Source of the DNA: Saccharothrix longispora | GTDB lineage: Bacteria; Actinomycetota; Actinomycetes; Mycobacteriales; Pseudonocardiaceae | DNA: 64,000 nt | Direction: 5' to 3' | NCBI RefSeq assembly: GCF_030852425.1 | Contig: NZ_NSDM01000012.1 | Span: 283,519-347,518, forward strand | Part shown: piece after piece, positions 37,426-46,084 of the stretch | Layout of the letters: every line of letters begins with the position of its first letter | Numbering within the stretch: position 1 is the stretch's first letter | Notes under the pieces: model-generated | What the model was told of the DNA's origin: nothing | What the model saw: the letters and a program-made list of their open reading frames with translations, nothing else | Database searches by the model: none | Made by a program: the position numbers and the translations under genes

Positions 37426-39021
37426 TCACACGAGCCAGACCGCCGTGTCAGGGGGCAGCTGGTTGCCGTCCATCGGACCGCTGGCCAGCAGCACCCCGCC
37501 GGGCGGCAGCGGCACCGGGCCGCCGGAGGTGTTCAGGGCGCAGATCAGGCCGCCGCCCTTGCGCCGGAACGCGAAGCAGCCCGCCGGTGCGCCGTACCAC
37601 TCCAGTTCCTCGCCGTTGAACGCCGCGTTCGACTTCCGCAGCTCCAAGGCGTGCCGGTAGAACGACAGCATCGAGCCGGGGTCCTCCAGCTGCGACTCGG
37701 CGGTCAGGCCCGCCCACTCGCCCGGCTGCGGCAGCCACGTGCCCGCGGCCTCCGAGAAGCCGAACGGCGGCGTGTCGCCCTCCCACGGCAGCGGCACCCG
37801 GCAGCCGTCGCGCCCCCGGTCGGCGTGCCGCGAGCGGACCCAGATCGGGTCCTGGAGAGCCCAGTCGGGCAGCTCGACGTTCGGCAGGCCCAGTTCCTCG
37901 CCGTTGTAGAGGTAGACGACGCCGGGCAGCGCCAACTCCACCAGGACCATCGCCCGCGCCCGCTTCGCGCCGAGCGCGCCGCCGCCGTAGCGGGTGACGT
38001 GCCGGGGCACGTCGTGGTTGGACAGCGTCCAGGTCGGCGGGGTGCCGAGGCCGCGCACGGCGTTCAGCGAGTGGTCGACGGCCGCGCGGACGGCGTCGGC
38101 GTCGAACGGCGCCTCCAGCAGCCGGAAGTTGAAGCCCAGGTGCAGCTCGTCGGGCCGCACGTACGCCGCCCACCGGGCGTCGTCCTTGACCCAGATCTCG
38201 CCGACGGCCATCCGGTTGGGGTACTCGTCGACGACCTTGCGGATCAGCCGGTGCACGTCGTGCACGGCGTCGTTGTCGAACCGGGGGTCCACGGCGTTGT
38301 CGTGCCGGACGCCCGAGCCGAGTTCGGCCCTCGGGTCCACGTTCCGCAGGTCGCGGGGCTTGGCCATGCCGTGGGCCACGTCGATGCGGAACCCGTCCAC
38401 GCCCCGGTCCAGCCAGAACCGCAGGGTGCGCGCCAGGTCGGCGGCCACCTCGGGGTTCTCCCAGTTCAGGTCGGGCTGCTCGGGCGCGAACAGGTGCAGG
38501 TACCACTGGCCGTCGGGCACCCGCGTCCACGCCGGGCCGCCGAACTGGCTGGGCCAGTTGTTGGGCGGCACGGAGCCGTCGAAGCCACCGCCGTCGCGGA
38601 AGACGTAGCGCTCCCGCTCGGGAGAGCCGGGAGCCGACCGCAGGGCGGCCTGGAACCAGGCGTGCCGGTCGCTGGTGTGGTTGGGCACGACGTCGATCGT
38701 GACCTTGATGTTGTGCTCGTGGGCCTCGGCGACCAGCCGGTCGAAGGCCGCCAGGTCGCCGAACAGCGGGTCGACGTCACGGGGGTCGGCGACGTCGTAG
38801 CCGTGGTCGGCCATCGGGGAGGTGAAGAACGGCGTGAGCCACAGCGCGTCGACACCCAGCAGTTCGAGGTAGCCGAGCCGGGACCGGATGCCGTCGAGGT
38901 CGCCCACGCCGTCACCGTTCGCATCGGCGAACGACCGGACGTAGACCTGGTAGAAGACGGCGTCACGCCACCAGGCGGACTCGTCGGCGATCTCTTGGGG
39001 GAGGTCGGAGGATCGTCGCAC
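37426..39021 (-). CDS. aglA: alpha-glucosidase (GH13), backbone copy
   Basis: 531-aa intracellular GH13 enzyme. Regions: [27 protein letters not shown] (nucleophile), MAVGEIWVK (acid/base), WTLSNHDVPRHVTRYGGG. It matches the starch-cluster glucosidase along its length (WYLHLFAPEQPDLNW is identical in both) but has its own insertion near residue 235 (PRAELGSGVRHDNAVDPRFD). GTG 39021 is the assigned start. Its place beside glbO corresponds, from memory, to Rv2471 (aglA) of M. tuberculosis, so this is probably the ancestral copy and the other the acquired or duplicated one. Confidence 0.92.
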   Translation of the reverse strand: MRRSSDLPQEIADESAWWRDAVFYQVYVRSFADANGDGVGDLDGIRSRLGYLELLGVDALWLTPFFTSPMADHGYDVADPRDVDPLFGDLAAFDRLVAEAHEHNIKVTIDVVPNHTSDRHAWFQAALRSAPGSPERERYVFRDGGGFDGSVPPNNWPSQFGGPAWTRVPDGQWYLHLFAPEQPDLNWENPEVAADLARTLRFWLDRGVDGFRIDVAHGMAKPRDLRNVDPRAELGSGVRHDNAVDPRFDNDAVHDVHRLIRKVVDEYPNRMAVGEIWVKDDARWAAYVRPDELHLGFNFRLLEAPFDADAVRAAVDHSLNAVRGLGTPPTWTLSNHDVPRHVTRYGGGALGAKRARAMVLVELALPGVVYLYNGEELGLPNVELPDWALQDPIWVRSRHADRGRDGCRVPLPWEGDTPPFGFSEAAGTWLPQPGEWAGLTAESQLEDPGSMLSFYRHALELRKSNAAFNGEELEWYGAPAGCFAFRRKGGGLICALNTSGGPVPLPPGGVLLASGPMDGNQLPPDTAVWLV

Positions 39022-39079
39022 GAGAGGTCATCCTGCCATTCGCAACCGACAAGCCGTCCCCGTTCGGGTGATCACCGGT

Positions 39080-39466
39080 TCACGACCAGGCGTTCATGAG
39101 GCTGTTCGCGGCCATGTCGAGGTACGCCCAGAGCTGCTTGCGGTGCTCGTCGGACATCTCCTCGGCGTCCACCGCGACCTTCATGCAGCGCAGCCAGGCG
39201 TCCCGCTCCACGGGCCCGATGACGAACGGCGCGTGCCTCATCCGCAACCGGGGGTGACCGCGCGTGTCCGAGTACGTGTGCGGGCCGCCCCAGTACTGCA
39301 TCAGGAACAGCCGGAATCGCTCCTCGGCCGGGCCGAGGTCCTCTTCGGGGTAGAGGGGGCGCAGGACCGGATCGGTAGCCACCTCTTCGTAGAAGCGCTT
39401 GACGATCCGGTGGAAGGTGTCGTACCCGCCCACCGCGTCGTAGAAGTTCTCCGGAGGAGTGGTCAC
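39080..39466 (-). CDS. glbO: group II truncated haemoglobin (trHbO)
   Basis: 128 aa. [20 protein letters not shown] at the N-terminus and [26 protein letters not shown] (CD-E region, with the Tyr typical of group II) are followed by [16 protein letters not shown], containing the proximal haem His, and [13 protein letters not shown], with the conserved Trp at G8. It binds oxygen tightly and is linked in mycobacteria to respiration and NO handling. GTG 39466 is preceded by GGAGGG. About 110 bp with a nested hairpin separate it from the MscS gene upstream. Confidence 0.95.
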   Translation of the reverse strand: MTTPPENFYDAVGGYDTFHRIVKRFYEEVATDPVLRPLYPEEDLGPAEERFRLFLMQYWGGPHTYSDTRGHPRLRMRHAPFVIGPVERDAWLRCMKVAVDAEEMSDEHRKQLWAYLDMAANSLMNAWS

Positions 39467-39506
39467 CCCTCCATCCTGCCACCCGCCCCCGACGAACCCC
39501 GATCGA

Positions 39507-39568
39507 GAGTCCGACCCCCGGGTCCCGGGAGTCGGGCTCCCGGGTCCTGGGACCCGGGGGTCGGACTC
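39507..39568. terminator. nested double inverted repeat between mscS-like gene and glbO
   Basis: Outer arms of 18 bp (39507-39524, starting GAGTCCGACC; 39551-39568, ending GGTCGGACTC) are perfect complements. Inside, CCCGGGAG (39524-39531) and CTCCCGGG (39537-39544) form a second stem with a 5-nt loop. It follows the stop of the minus-strand MscS gene and should end that transcript or form a cruciform. Confidence 0.7.
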
Positions 39569-39577
39569 CCGGCGCGG

Positions 39578-40465
39578 CTAGGACTTGAGCGAGATCCCGG
39601 CGTCCTCCAGGGCCGGCATCAGCTTGGCCCGCAGGGCCCGCTGCACGGCCCACTGGCGGCCGGGGCGGACCTTCACGGTGACGCGCATCGTGATCCCCTC
39701 GGGCGTGACCTTCTCCACACCCAGTACCTGTGGCTTGTCGGTCACGTCCTTCGCCATCAGCTCCTCCGCGGCGGCTTTGTCGACCGCCGCGGTGAGGACC
39801 TCGGTCGCCGTGCTCAGGTTGGCGCCGTAGGCCAGCGGCAGGTCGACGACCGCCACCGCGAAGCCCTGGGACGAGTTGCCGACCCGCAGGATCTCGCCGT
39901 TGCGGACGTACCAGACCGTGCCGTTGGTGTCGCGGATCGTGGTGATCCGCAGCGCCACCGCCTCGACGGTGCCGGTCGCGGGCCCGAGGTCGACCACGTC
40001 GCCCACGCCGTACTGGTCCTCCAGCATCATGAACATGCCTGCCAGGAAGTCCTTGACCAGGTTCTGCGCGCCGAAGCCGATCGCGACGCCGAGGATGCCC
40101 GCCGACGTGAGGATCGGCGCGACGTTCATGCCCAGCTCCGTCAGGACCTGGATGAACGCCACGCCGAACACGATGATCGTGATGAACGACTTGAGCACCG
40201 AGCCGATGGTCTTGGCCCGCTGCTCGCGCCGCTCGGAGACGAACGCCCCGAGGGCCTGGGGCGCCCGCTCGCGCAGGGGCCTGAGCAGCTTGGGCTTCTT
40301 GCCGCCGTTGCCGCGGGTCATCCGGTCGATCAACCGCCGCAGCACCGCCCGGACCACCACGGCGATGATCACGATCAGCGCGATGCGCAGGGCGCCCTCG
40401 GCCATCTTCGGGCCGTTGGTCAACCACCACTCCACGGCGAGGGTCGACTCCACGTCCACGTTCAC
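39578..40465 (-). CDS. MscS-family small-conductance mechanosensitive channel
   Basis: 295 aa. Hydrophobic helix at residues 24-42, then FITIIVFGVAFIQVL and the pore-lining TM3 APILTSAGILGVAIGFGAQNLVKDFLAG (Gly/Ala-packed), followed by the beta-domain FMMLEDQYGVGDVVDLG and the cytoplasmic vestibule (AVALRITTIRDTNGTVWYVRNGEI). It releases solutes on hypo-osmotic shock. GTG 40465 has AGGAGG upstream. The prolyl oligopeptidase gene ends only 22 bp upstream on the same strand, so the two probably form an operon. Confidence 0.95.
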   Translation of the reverse strand: MNVDVESTLAVEWWLTNGPKMAEGALRIALIVIIAVVVRAVLRRLIDRMTRGNGGKKPKLLRPLRERAPQALGAFVSERREQRAKTIGSVLKSFITIIVFGVAFIQVLTELGMNVAPILTSAGILGVAIGFGAQNLVKDFLAGMFMMLEDQYGVGDVVDLGPATGTVEAVALRITTIRDTNGTVWYVRNGEILRVGNSSQGFAVAVVDLPLAYGANLSTATEVLTAAVDKAAAEELMAKDVTDKPQVLGVEKVTPEGITMRVTVKVRPGRQWAVQRALRAKLMPALEDAGISLKS

Positions 40466-40487
40466 CCGCTCAGTCCTCCTAGCTAGC

Positions 40488-42578
40488 TCACAGCTCCAGG
40501 CCCGTCGCCCGGGCCAGGAAGGTCAACTGGTCCACGGCCAGCCCCACCGACCGGCTCACCGATCGTCCCGCGTGCCCCACCTCGGTCTCCCGGCGGATCA
40601 GCACCGGGTGCTTGGTCGGATCGCTCGCCGTCGCGCCCTGCAGCGCCGCGCACATCTTGCGGGCGTGGTTGGGGTCCACGCGGCTGTCCGACTCGAACAC
40701 CGTGAACAGCACCGAAGGGTACTCAACACCCGGCCGCACCCGGTGGTACGGGGAGTAGGCCAGCAGCCACTCCAACTCCTCCGGCACCGACGCCGAACCG
40801 TACTCCTCGGACCACAGCCGCCCCAGCAGGAAGCGCTCGTACCGCACCATGTCCAGCAGTGGCGCCGAGCACACCACGGCCGCGTACAGCTCCGGCCGCT
40901 GGGTCAGCGCGGCGCCGACGAGCAGGCCGCCGTTCGAGCCGCCCATGATCGACAGCTGCTGCGGCGTGGTCCACCCGTCGGCGATCAACCGCTCGGCGGC
41001 GGCGTGGAAGTCGTCGAACACGTTCTGCTTCGACTCCCGCATGCCGGCCCGGTGCCACTCCTCGCCCTCCTCGTCGCCACCGCGCAGCGACGCGTGCGCC
41101 CACACCCCGCCCGCCTCCGCCCAGGCCAGGGTGGTGGCGCTGTAGCCGGGGCCGCGGCCGACCGCGAAGCCGCCGTAGCCGGTCAGCAGCGTCGGCCGGG
41201 GCAGGTCGGGGTGCCGGGACCCGGACACCACGAACATCCGCACGACCGTGCCGTCGGCCGACTCGTAGGCGACCTGCCGGGTGGACAGGTCCGGGATGTC
41301 GACCGCGCCCGGCGCGGCGGCGTGCAGCTCCACGGCCCCGGTCGCGACCGAGAACCGGTACACCGACGTGGGCGTGGTGAAGTCCGACCAGCCGAACCAC
41401 AGCACGTCGCGGTCGCCCGGCGTGCGCACGTCCGCGGTGGACATGCCGTGCAGCGAGCCGGTGCCCGGCAGCGGCACCTCGCGCACCCACGTGCCGTCCG
41501 CGTCGTGCAGGTGCAGCTCGGACACCGCGTGCCGGGTGCGCGCCAGCACCAGCGAGCCGTCCAGCCACACGGCCCCCTCCAGCACCGAGTCCGGCTCCTC
41601 GGCCACCAGCTCGGTCCAGTCGCGGGGGGACGCCGGGTCGGCCGAGCACAGCCGGAACCGCGGCGCGTCGAGGCTGGTCAGCAGGTACAGGCGCCCGTCG
41701 GGCTCGATCCACGCGGTGCACTGCGCGCCCTCCTCGGTGAGGACCACGGGGTTCAGCGCGCCGTCGCCGTGCAGGTCCGCGATCCACACCGAGTCCTTGC
41801 GCACGGTCCCCGGTGCGCCGTTCACCACGAGCCACCGGCCGTCCTCGGACACCGACAGCCCGTAGTAGTACGTGTGGTCGAGACCGTCGCCGTGCACGTT
41901 CACGTCCTCGGACGCCGGCGCGCCCACGCGGTGCCGCCACACGCGGCGGTGGAACTGCCGCTCGTCCTCGGGCACCAGCGCGGGGTCGACCCGCCGCACG
42001 TAGAAGAACTCCTCGCCGCCGGGCAGCCAGCCGACCGGCGAGTACCGGCAGCGGTCGACCGGGCCGTCCAGCAGCTCCCCGGTGTCGACGTCGAGGACGT
42101 GCAGCAGCGAGTGCTCGTCACCGCCCACGGACACCTGGTAGGCCAGCCGAGTGCCCTCCCGCGACGGCGACCAGCGGTCGAGCGTCGTCCGACCGGACGG
42201 GTCGAGCGCCGAGGGGTCCACCAGCGCCCGCTCCACGCCGTCGACCAGCACGTACAGCACGGCGTGGTCCTGGTCGGGGTCGCGGCGCGCGTAGAACGCC
42301 CGCCCGGCCCGCCACACCGGCGTGCCCACCGAGCCGGTCCGCATCAGCTCGGCCAGCCGGGCGCCGAGCCGTTCCCGGCCCGGCATCGCGTCGAGCCACG
42401 AGCGCGCCAGCGCGTCCTGCGCCTCGGACCACGCGGCGGTGCGCGGGTCCGCCGGGTCCTCGAGCGCGCGGTAGGGGTCGGCCACCAGGTGCCCGTGCAG
42501 GTCCTCGACGAGGTCGAGCCGCTCGGCGGTGGGATAGGTGATCGTCGCAGGCAGCGCTGCGCGGGAGTCCTCGGTCAC
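40488..42578 (-). CDS. prolyl oligopeptidase family serine peptidase
   Basis: 696 aa from GTG 42578. N-terminal lid and seven-bladed propeller (DPYRALEDPADPRTAAWSEA ... WSPSREGTRLAYQVSVGGDE), then an alpha/beta-hydrolase domain: GGSNGG nucleophile (Ser548), FESDSRVDPNHARKM (Asp) and EVGHAGRS (His). Also typical is the LLTGYGGFAVG strand before the nucleophile. No signal peptide; it cleaves short Pro-containing peptides in the cytoplasm. It diverges from the HNH gene. Confidence 0.95.
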   Translation of the reverse strand: MTEDSRAALPATITYPTAERLDLVEDLHGHLVADPYRALEDPADPRTAAWSEAQDALARSWLDAMPGRERLGARLAELMRTGSVGTPVWRAGRAFYARRDPDQDHAVLYVLVDGVERALVDPSALDPSGRTTLDRWSPSREGTRLAYQVSVGGDEHSLLHVLDVDTGELLDGPVDRCRYSPVGWLPGGEEFFYVRRVDPALVPEDERQFHRRVWRHRVGAPASEDVNVHGDGLDHTYYYGLSVSEDGRWLVVNGAPGTVRKDSVWIADLHGDGALNPVVLTEEGAQCTAWIEPDGRLYLLTSLDAPRFRLCSADPASPRDWTELVAEEPDSVLEGAVWLDGSLVLARTRHAVSELHLHDADGTWVREVPLPGTGSLHGMSTADVRTPGDRDVLWFGWSDFTTPTSVYRFSVATGAVELHAAAPGAVDIPDLSTRQVAYESADGTVVRMFVVSGSRHPDLPRPTLLTGYGGFAVGRGPGYSATTLAWAEAGGVWAHASLRGGDEEGEEWHRAGMRESKQNVFDDFHAAAERLIADGWTTPQQLSIMGGSNGGLLVGAALTQRPELYAAVVCSAPLLDMVRYERFLLGRLWSEEYGSASVPEELEWLLAYSPYHRVRPGVEYPSVLFTVFESDSRVDPNHARKMCAALQGATASDPTKHPVLIRRETEVGHAGRSVSRSVGLAVDQLTFLARATGLEL

Positions 42579-42653
42579 CCGGGTCAGCGTAACGACCCTG
42601 ATGAAAACGATCACCAATTGGGGTGTGTTCACCGAAGTTTCGGCCACGACTCC

Positions 42654-42709
42654 GTGACACGTCACATATCACAGGTGATTTTTGAGGGTGATCTGTGGTC
42701 TTCTGTAGT
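42654..42709 (+). promoter_or_regulatory. palindrome and candidate promoter before the HNH gene
   Basis: GTGACACGTCAC (42654-42665; arms GTGAC/GTCAC) lies upstream of TTGAGG (42682-42687) and TGTAGT (42704-42709), a plausible -35/-10 pair with 16-bp spacing, all in the divergent region between the peptidase and HNH genes. Confidence 0.45.
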
Positions 42710-42730
42710 TGAACCGGTGGAGGTGGTCGC

Positions 42731-43387
42731 GTGCCAGACCGACAACCCACCCCGATCGGCGCCCTGGTGAACGCCGGGCTCGCGCCGTCGGTCCCGTCCG
42801 GCCAAAAACAGCCCGGTGTGCACGCTGTGGTCGGCGGGGAGGGAGCCGGTCAGGCGCCCTTGGTGCTGCCCTGGGGAAGACGCAAGGTCCTCCTGCTCAA
42901 CGCCACGTTCGAGCCGCTCACCGCCCTGCCGCTGCGGCGCGCGGTGGTGCTCGTCGTGTGCGGGAAGGCCGAGGTGGTGCACGGTGACCCGGCGGGTGCC
43001 GTGGTGCACTCCTCGACGTCCGAGGTCGTCGTGCCGTCGGTCATCAGGCTGTCGAGCTACGTGCGGGTGCCCTACCGCGGCCGGGTGCCGCTGACCCGCG
43101 CCGGGCTGATGCACCGCGACCGGTACCGCTGCGCCTACTGCGGCGGGCGTGCCGAGACGATCGACCACGTGGTGCCGCGCAGCCGGGGCGGGCCGCACAC
43201 GTGGACCAACTGCGTGGCGTGCTGCGCGAAGTGCAACCACCGCAAGGCGGACAAGCTGCTGTCCGAGCTGGGTTGGCGGTTGCGCGTGGTCCCGAACGCG
43301 CCCCGCGGGCCGCACTGGCGGCTGCTGGCCGGCGTCACCGAGGCCGACCCGCTGTGGCTGCCCTACCTGGGCGAGCCCGCGGCCTGA
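42731..43387 (+). CDS. HNH endonuclease-domain protein
   Basis: 218 aa. A variable N-terminus is followed by KVLLLNATFEPLTALPLRRA (conserved in this family) and, at residues about 135-178, a zinc-bound HNH motif: CAYCGGRAETIDHVVPRSRG, then NCVACCAKCNHRKADK, giving two CxxC pairs around the DH. Such HNH proteins are widespread single-copy genes in actinobacteria; DNA repair or recombination roles are suspected but unproven. GTG 42731 has GGAGG upstream. Its position next to glbO corresponds to Rv2469c, from memory. Confidence 0.9.
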   Translation: MPDRQPTPIGALVNAGLAPSVPSGQKQPGVHAVVGGEGAGQAPLVLPWGRRKVLLLNATFEPLTALPLRRAVVLVVCGKAEVVHGDPAGAVVHSSTSEVVVPSVIRLSSYVRVPYRGRVPLTRAGLMHRDRYRCAYCGGRAETIDHVVPRSRGGPHTWTNCVACCAKCNHRKADKLLSELGWRLRVVPNAPRGPHWRLLAGVTEADPLWLPYLGEPAA

Positions 43388-43400
43388 GCCGATCCGGTGG

Positions 43401-43751
43401 TCACGCCGCGAGGGCGAGGTCCCCGCGGCGCGCCGTGATGCGCACCGAGTCCGAGGCCGTGATCCGGACCGAGTCCGACGCGGTGATGCGGACGGAGTCC
43501 TCCGCGGTGATGCGCACGGAGTCGGCGGCGGTGATCCGGACCGAGTCGTCCTTCGCGGTGATCCGGACCGAGTCCGAGGCCGTGATGCGCACGGAGTCCG
43601 AGGCCGTGATGCGCACCGAGTCGTCCTTCGCGGTGATGCGCACCGAATCGGCCGTCGCCGAGAGGTGCCAACCAGCCGTAACTGCCTCGCCCGATTGGGT
43701 GTACGGCAAAAGAGTGACGGTGGCGACCTGGGCGCGGTTTTCGGTGTACAT
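43401..43751 (-). CDS. small repeat protein: nine copies of DSVRITA
   Basis: 116 aa; ATG 43751 has GGAGG upstream. Residues 1-34 form a non-repeated leader (MYTENRAQVATVTLLPYTQS then GEAVTAGWHLSATA). Residues 35-109 are nine tandem copies of DSVRITA separated by S, A, E or KD, giving an 8-9 residue period, and the protein ends GDLALAA. Alternating polar and hydrophobic residues suit a beta-solenoid or aggregating beta structure; an amyloid-like or multi-core peptide role is conceivable. No signal peptide or modifying enzyme is adjacent. I do not recognise the family. Confidence 0.75.
   Translation of the reverse strand: MYTENRAQVATVTLLPYTQSGEAVTAGWHLSATADSVRITAKDDSVRITASDSVRITASDSVRITAKDDSVRITAADSVRITAEDSVRITASDSVRITASDSVRITARRGDLALAA
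43425..43649 (-). repeat. tandem 24/27-bp coding repeats (DSVRITA units)
   Basis: Nine in-frame units, each about 24 or 27 bp, with synonymous variation between copies, showing that the peptide and not the DNA is conserved. Confidence 0.85.
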
Positions 43752-44206
43752 GTCGTGTCCTCCGAGGCTCAACGGGCGCAAAGTAGAAACCAGCAGTCGA
43801 TGCGCAAGACCCGTACAGGTGAAAAGCTAGAAGCCGAGTGGGCCCAGGACAAGACGCCAAACCGGCCGCCATGAACCCCCGTACGGCGGCAGACCGCCTG
43901 GGTGTACGCACTGCGACGATCGAGAGTCCGAACTAGTACATCCGGCACTGATCGACACCGACCGTGACGTTCTCCCAGGTAGGACGTAGTCCACATCACA
44001 CCGGCACGTGGCGTGCGGCGGAGCCGCCGGCCGTGATCGACGCGGGCTCCGGCCCCCGCCGGGCCGCGGTCACCACCGATCACCGCGCGGAGCGTGATGG
44101 GCGGTGCGCGCACGAGGGGCCCGTTCACAGTTGTGCGCCCGGCGCGACCCGCGCGAACGGTGCCCTCACCCGGACTGGTGCGGGTCGATCGGTTACCGTA
44201 ACCGCC
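43752..44206. other. 455-bp intergenic region between divergent small genes
   Basis: No convincing gene. The right end has an imperfect palindrome GGTTACCGTAACC at 44191-44203 containing TACCGT, seven bases before the GTG of the next gene, which suits a leaderless promoter. The left end is the leader of the DSVRITA gene. Confidence 0.5.
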
Positions 44207-44452
44207 GTGACCATCGTGGAGACCGTGCTCGTCTTCGCGCTGATCCCGCTGGCCATCTACGGCGTGATCACGCTACTGACGCTGAGGCCGAAGGCCACCC
44301 GCATCCAGCGGTACCGCCCGGGCCAGGAATGGGGCTACGCCCCCGTGTGGTGGACCGCGAACCCCGCCGGGCTGTCCGGTGGCGCGCACGCGCCCGCCGC
44401 GGTCCCGGGTGAGGGCCGCACCGCCAAGGGAGGCGCTCGTGGCAACTGGTGA
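44207..44452 (+). CDS. small single-span membrane protein
   Basis: 81 aa. VTIVETVLVFALIPLAIYGVITLL is one N-terminal transmembrane helix, followed by a cytoplasmic tail with RPGQEWGYAPVWWTANP (aromatic-rich and probably conserved). GTG 44207 has no ribosome binding site but a -10-like TACCGT seven bases before it. It overlaps the next gene by 14 bases, so the two are translationally coupled. Function unknown. Confidence 0.78.
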   Translation: MTIVETVLVFALIPLAIYGVITLLTLRPKATRIQRYRPGQEWGYAPVWWTANPAGLSGGAHAPAAVPGEGRTAKGGARGNW

Positions 44453-44918
44453 GCTGAACCGGGTCGAGGTCGACCCGTCGACCCTGCCGGTCGGCGCGGC
44501 CGTCACCAACAGCGGCCGCGTGTCCGTCGCGAGGATGCACGCGCCGCACGCGCCGAGCCTGCCGTTCACGCCGGTGCAGCTGGCGACCTTGGACGAGGCC
44601 CTGACGCTGGCCAGCCGCACCACCGGGCTGGACTTCAGCGTCTACCTCGGCGCCCTCGGCTCCGACTCCCGCGCCCGCGCCGAGGAGCTGCACGCCGCCA
44701 CGCCCCGCCCCGCGCACGCCGTGCTGGTCGCGGTGTCGCCCGGTGAGCGGGTCGTCGAGGTCGTGACCGGCGAGGAGTCCCACCGGCGGCTCGCCGACCG
44801 GGGCGCCAAGCTCGCCGTCATGAGCATGGTCGCGTCCTTCAAGGAGGGCGACCTCGCCGGCGGTCTCCTCAGCGGCCTGCGCATGCTGGCCGACCAGGCC
44901 GGACGCCCGGCCCGCTAG
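44439..44918 (+). CDS. DUF5130-type protein
   Basis: 159 aa, soluble, no export signal. The block LPFTPVQLATLDEALTLASR, then TGLDFSVYLGALG and PGERVVEVVTGEESHRRLAD, has the pattern of the DUF5130 / TPM-like fold seen beside pepN in mycobacteria. The C-terminus (AVMSMVASFKEGDLAGGLLS) is helical. GTG 44439 has AAGGGAGG upstream and overlaps the small membrane protein gene, suggesting the two products act together at the membrane. A rho-independent terminator follows. Confidence 0.8.
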   Translation: MATGELNRVEVDPSTLPVGAAVTNSGRVSVARMHAPHAPSLPFTPVQLATLDEALTLASRTTGLDFSVYLGALGSDSRARAEELHAATPRPAHAVLVAVSPGERVVEVVTGEESHRRLADRGAKLAVMSMVASFKEGDLAGGLLSGLRMLADQAGRPAR

Positions 44919-44933
44919 AACATCCGGAAGTGG

Positions 44934-44965
44934 AAGGCCCCGGTCACCCGACCGGGGCCTTTTTT
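44934..44965. terminator. rho-independent terminator with T-tract
   Basis: AAGGCCCCGGTC (44934-44945) pairs with GACCGGGGCCTT (44950-44961) around ACCC, running into a T6 tract. It ends the DUF5130 operon, and its left-hand A residues also fit termination of the convergent DUF397 gene. Confidence 0.92.
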
Positions 44966-44966
44966 C

Positions 44967-45131
44967 TCACGATTTCTTGGCCACCTGTACGAACGCCCGC
45001 AGTCGTCGGGGGCTGATCTCCAGCACCGCGGCGGGGTTCTTGCTGTCCCTGAGCGCGCCCAGGTGGCTCGCCACCTCGACGCAGTCGTTGGCGCTACCGC
45101 TCCTGCTCGACTTCCTCCACCGAACCTCCAT
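44967..45131 (-). CDS. DUF397 small protein
   Basis: 54 aa: starts MEVRWRKSSRSGSANDCVEV and continues through DSKNPAAVLEI, a textbook DUF397 protein. ATG 45131 lies inside the 3' end of the upstream XRE gene (38-bp overlap), so the two are translationally coupled. XRE-DUF5753 and DUF397 pairs are a major actinobacterial system. In some studied pairs the small protein binds and antagonises the HTH partner, in the manner of a toxin-antitoxin-like or developmental switch. Confidence 0.9.
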   Translation of the reverse strand: MEVRWRKSSRSGSANDCVEVASHLGALRDSKNPAAVLEISPRRLRAFVQVAKKS

Positions 45132-45972
45132 GCGCACCCTCCAGGCCGTCGAGGTGCCGCGTGATCAGGGAGGCCGACTCCTCCCGGCTCAGCGCGGTCT
45201 CCAGCAACCTTGGCACCCAGCCGCGGTAGCGGGCCACCACGTCCTCCTCCTGGACGAACAGGCAGCTGACGTTGTTCTCGAAGTGGACGTAGGAGACCGC
45301 CGCGTCGTCGATCAGCAGCGAGAACTGCCCGTCGTGACCGGGGTGCCAGTCGGTGGCGCTCGGCATCACGCGCAGGTCGACGTGGGGTTCCGCCCCCATC
45401 CTGAGCAGGTGCGACAGTTGTTCCAGCATGACCTCCGGGTCGCCGAACCGCTGGCTCAGCACCCCTTCGCCGATGACGGCGGTGTAGCGGACCGGGTCGT
45501 CGCGCGTCAGCACCGCCCTCCTCCCCATCCGCAGCGCGACCCGCGCGTCGATCTCGTTCCGGGGCTTCCGGGCGCGCTCCATGATCGACCGCGTGTAGCC
45601 GGGGACCTGGAGCAGGCCGGGCACGAGCTGTGGCGACCAGTTGACGATCTCCGCCGCCATGGCCTCGATGTCGATCAGGCAGGCCAGTTGGATGCGCTCC
45701 TGCGGAACGTCGATGACGTGCAACGGCGAGCCGCTCGTGTCGGCGGCCAAGTCCAGGATTCCGTCCCGCTCCGGACCCGCCACCTCCAGGGCGTTCAGGA
45801 TCAATTCCACTTCGTCCCGGGCGAGGAACCTGCTCCCCGTTTCGCTGCGCGAAAGCAACGAATCTGATACTCCTAGTTGTCGGGCGAGCTTGCGCTGGCT
45901 GAGCTTGCGACTTTCCCGGGCGTTTCTGATACGCGCACCAAGCGCGATGGCCCGGGAGGTGCTTCGATGCAT
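45094..45972 (-). CDS. XRE-family regulator with DUF5753 domain
   Basis: 292 aa. N-terminal HTH_3 at residues 11-60 (LGARIRNARESRKLSQRKLA, then LGVSDSLLSRSETGSRFL), followed by the DUF5753 sensor domain: PQLVPGLLQVPGYTRSIM, RVALRMGRRAVLTRDDPVRY, DLRVMPSATDWHPGHDGQFS. It is the partner of the overlapping DUF397 gene. It diverges from a second XRE regulator across a region containing a GACCACC/GGTGGTC inverted repeat. ATG 45972 gives a full-length domain. Confidence 0.93.
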   Translation of the reverse strand: MHRSTSRAIALGARIRNARESRKLSQRKLARQLGVSDSLLSRSETGSRFLARDEVELILNALEVAGPERDGILDLAADTSGSPLHVIDVPQERIQLACLIDIEAMAAEIVNWSPQLVPGLLQVPGYTRSIMERARKPRNEIDARVALRMGRRAVLTRDDPVRYTAVIGEGVLSQRFGDPEVMLEQLSHLLRMGAEPHVDLRVMPSATDWHPGHDGQFSLLIDDAAVSYVHFENNVSCLFVQEEDVVARYRGWVPRLLETALSREESASLITRHLDGLEGAHGGSVEEVEQER

Positions 45973-45990
45973 AACCCAAGCTTAAGGTGG

Positions 45991-46010
45991 GACCACCGGT
46001 ACTGGTGGTC
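45991..46010. promoter_or_regulatory. inverted repeat between divergent XRE regulators
   Basis: GACCACC (45991-45997) and GGTGGTC (46004-46010) flank six bases, close to the start of the left regulator. TTGACG at 46025-46030 and TACATC at 46046-46051 may be a rightward promoter. Binding of either regulator here would couple the two genes. Confidence 0.5.
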
Positions 46011-46084
46011 GCCCGATGAGGGTGTTGACGAAAATTCCGGCTCCCTACATCCTGCTGCGCAAATCTATTCCGTTGCGGGGGGAA

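Noticed and set aside
43425..43649. Regular repeats that could suggest a CRISPR array
   Set aside because: Units are contiguous, 24-27 bp, in frame and lack unique spacers; they encode DSVRITA.
43769..44128. A 119-codon minus-strand frame upstream of the repeat protein
   Set aside because: No ribosome binding site, no conserved-looking block, and it overlaps the promoter region.
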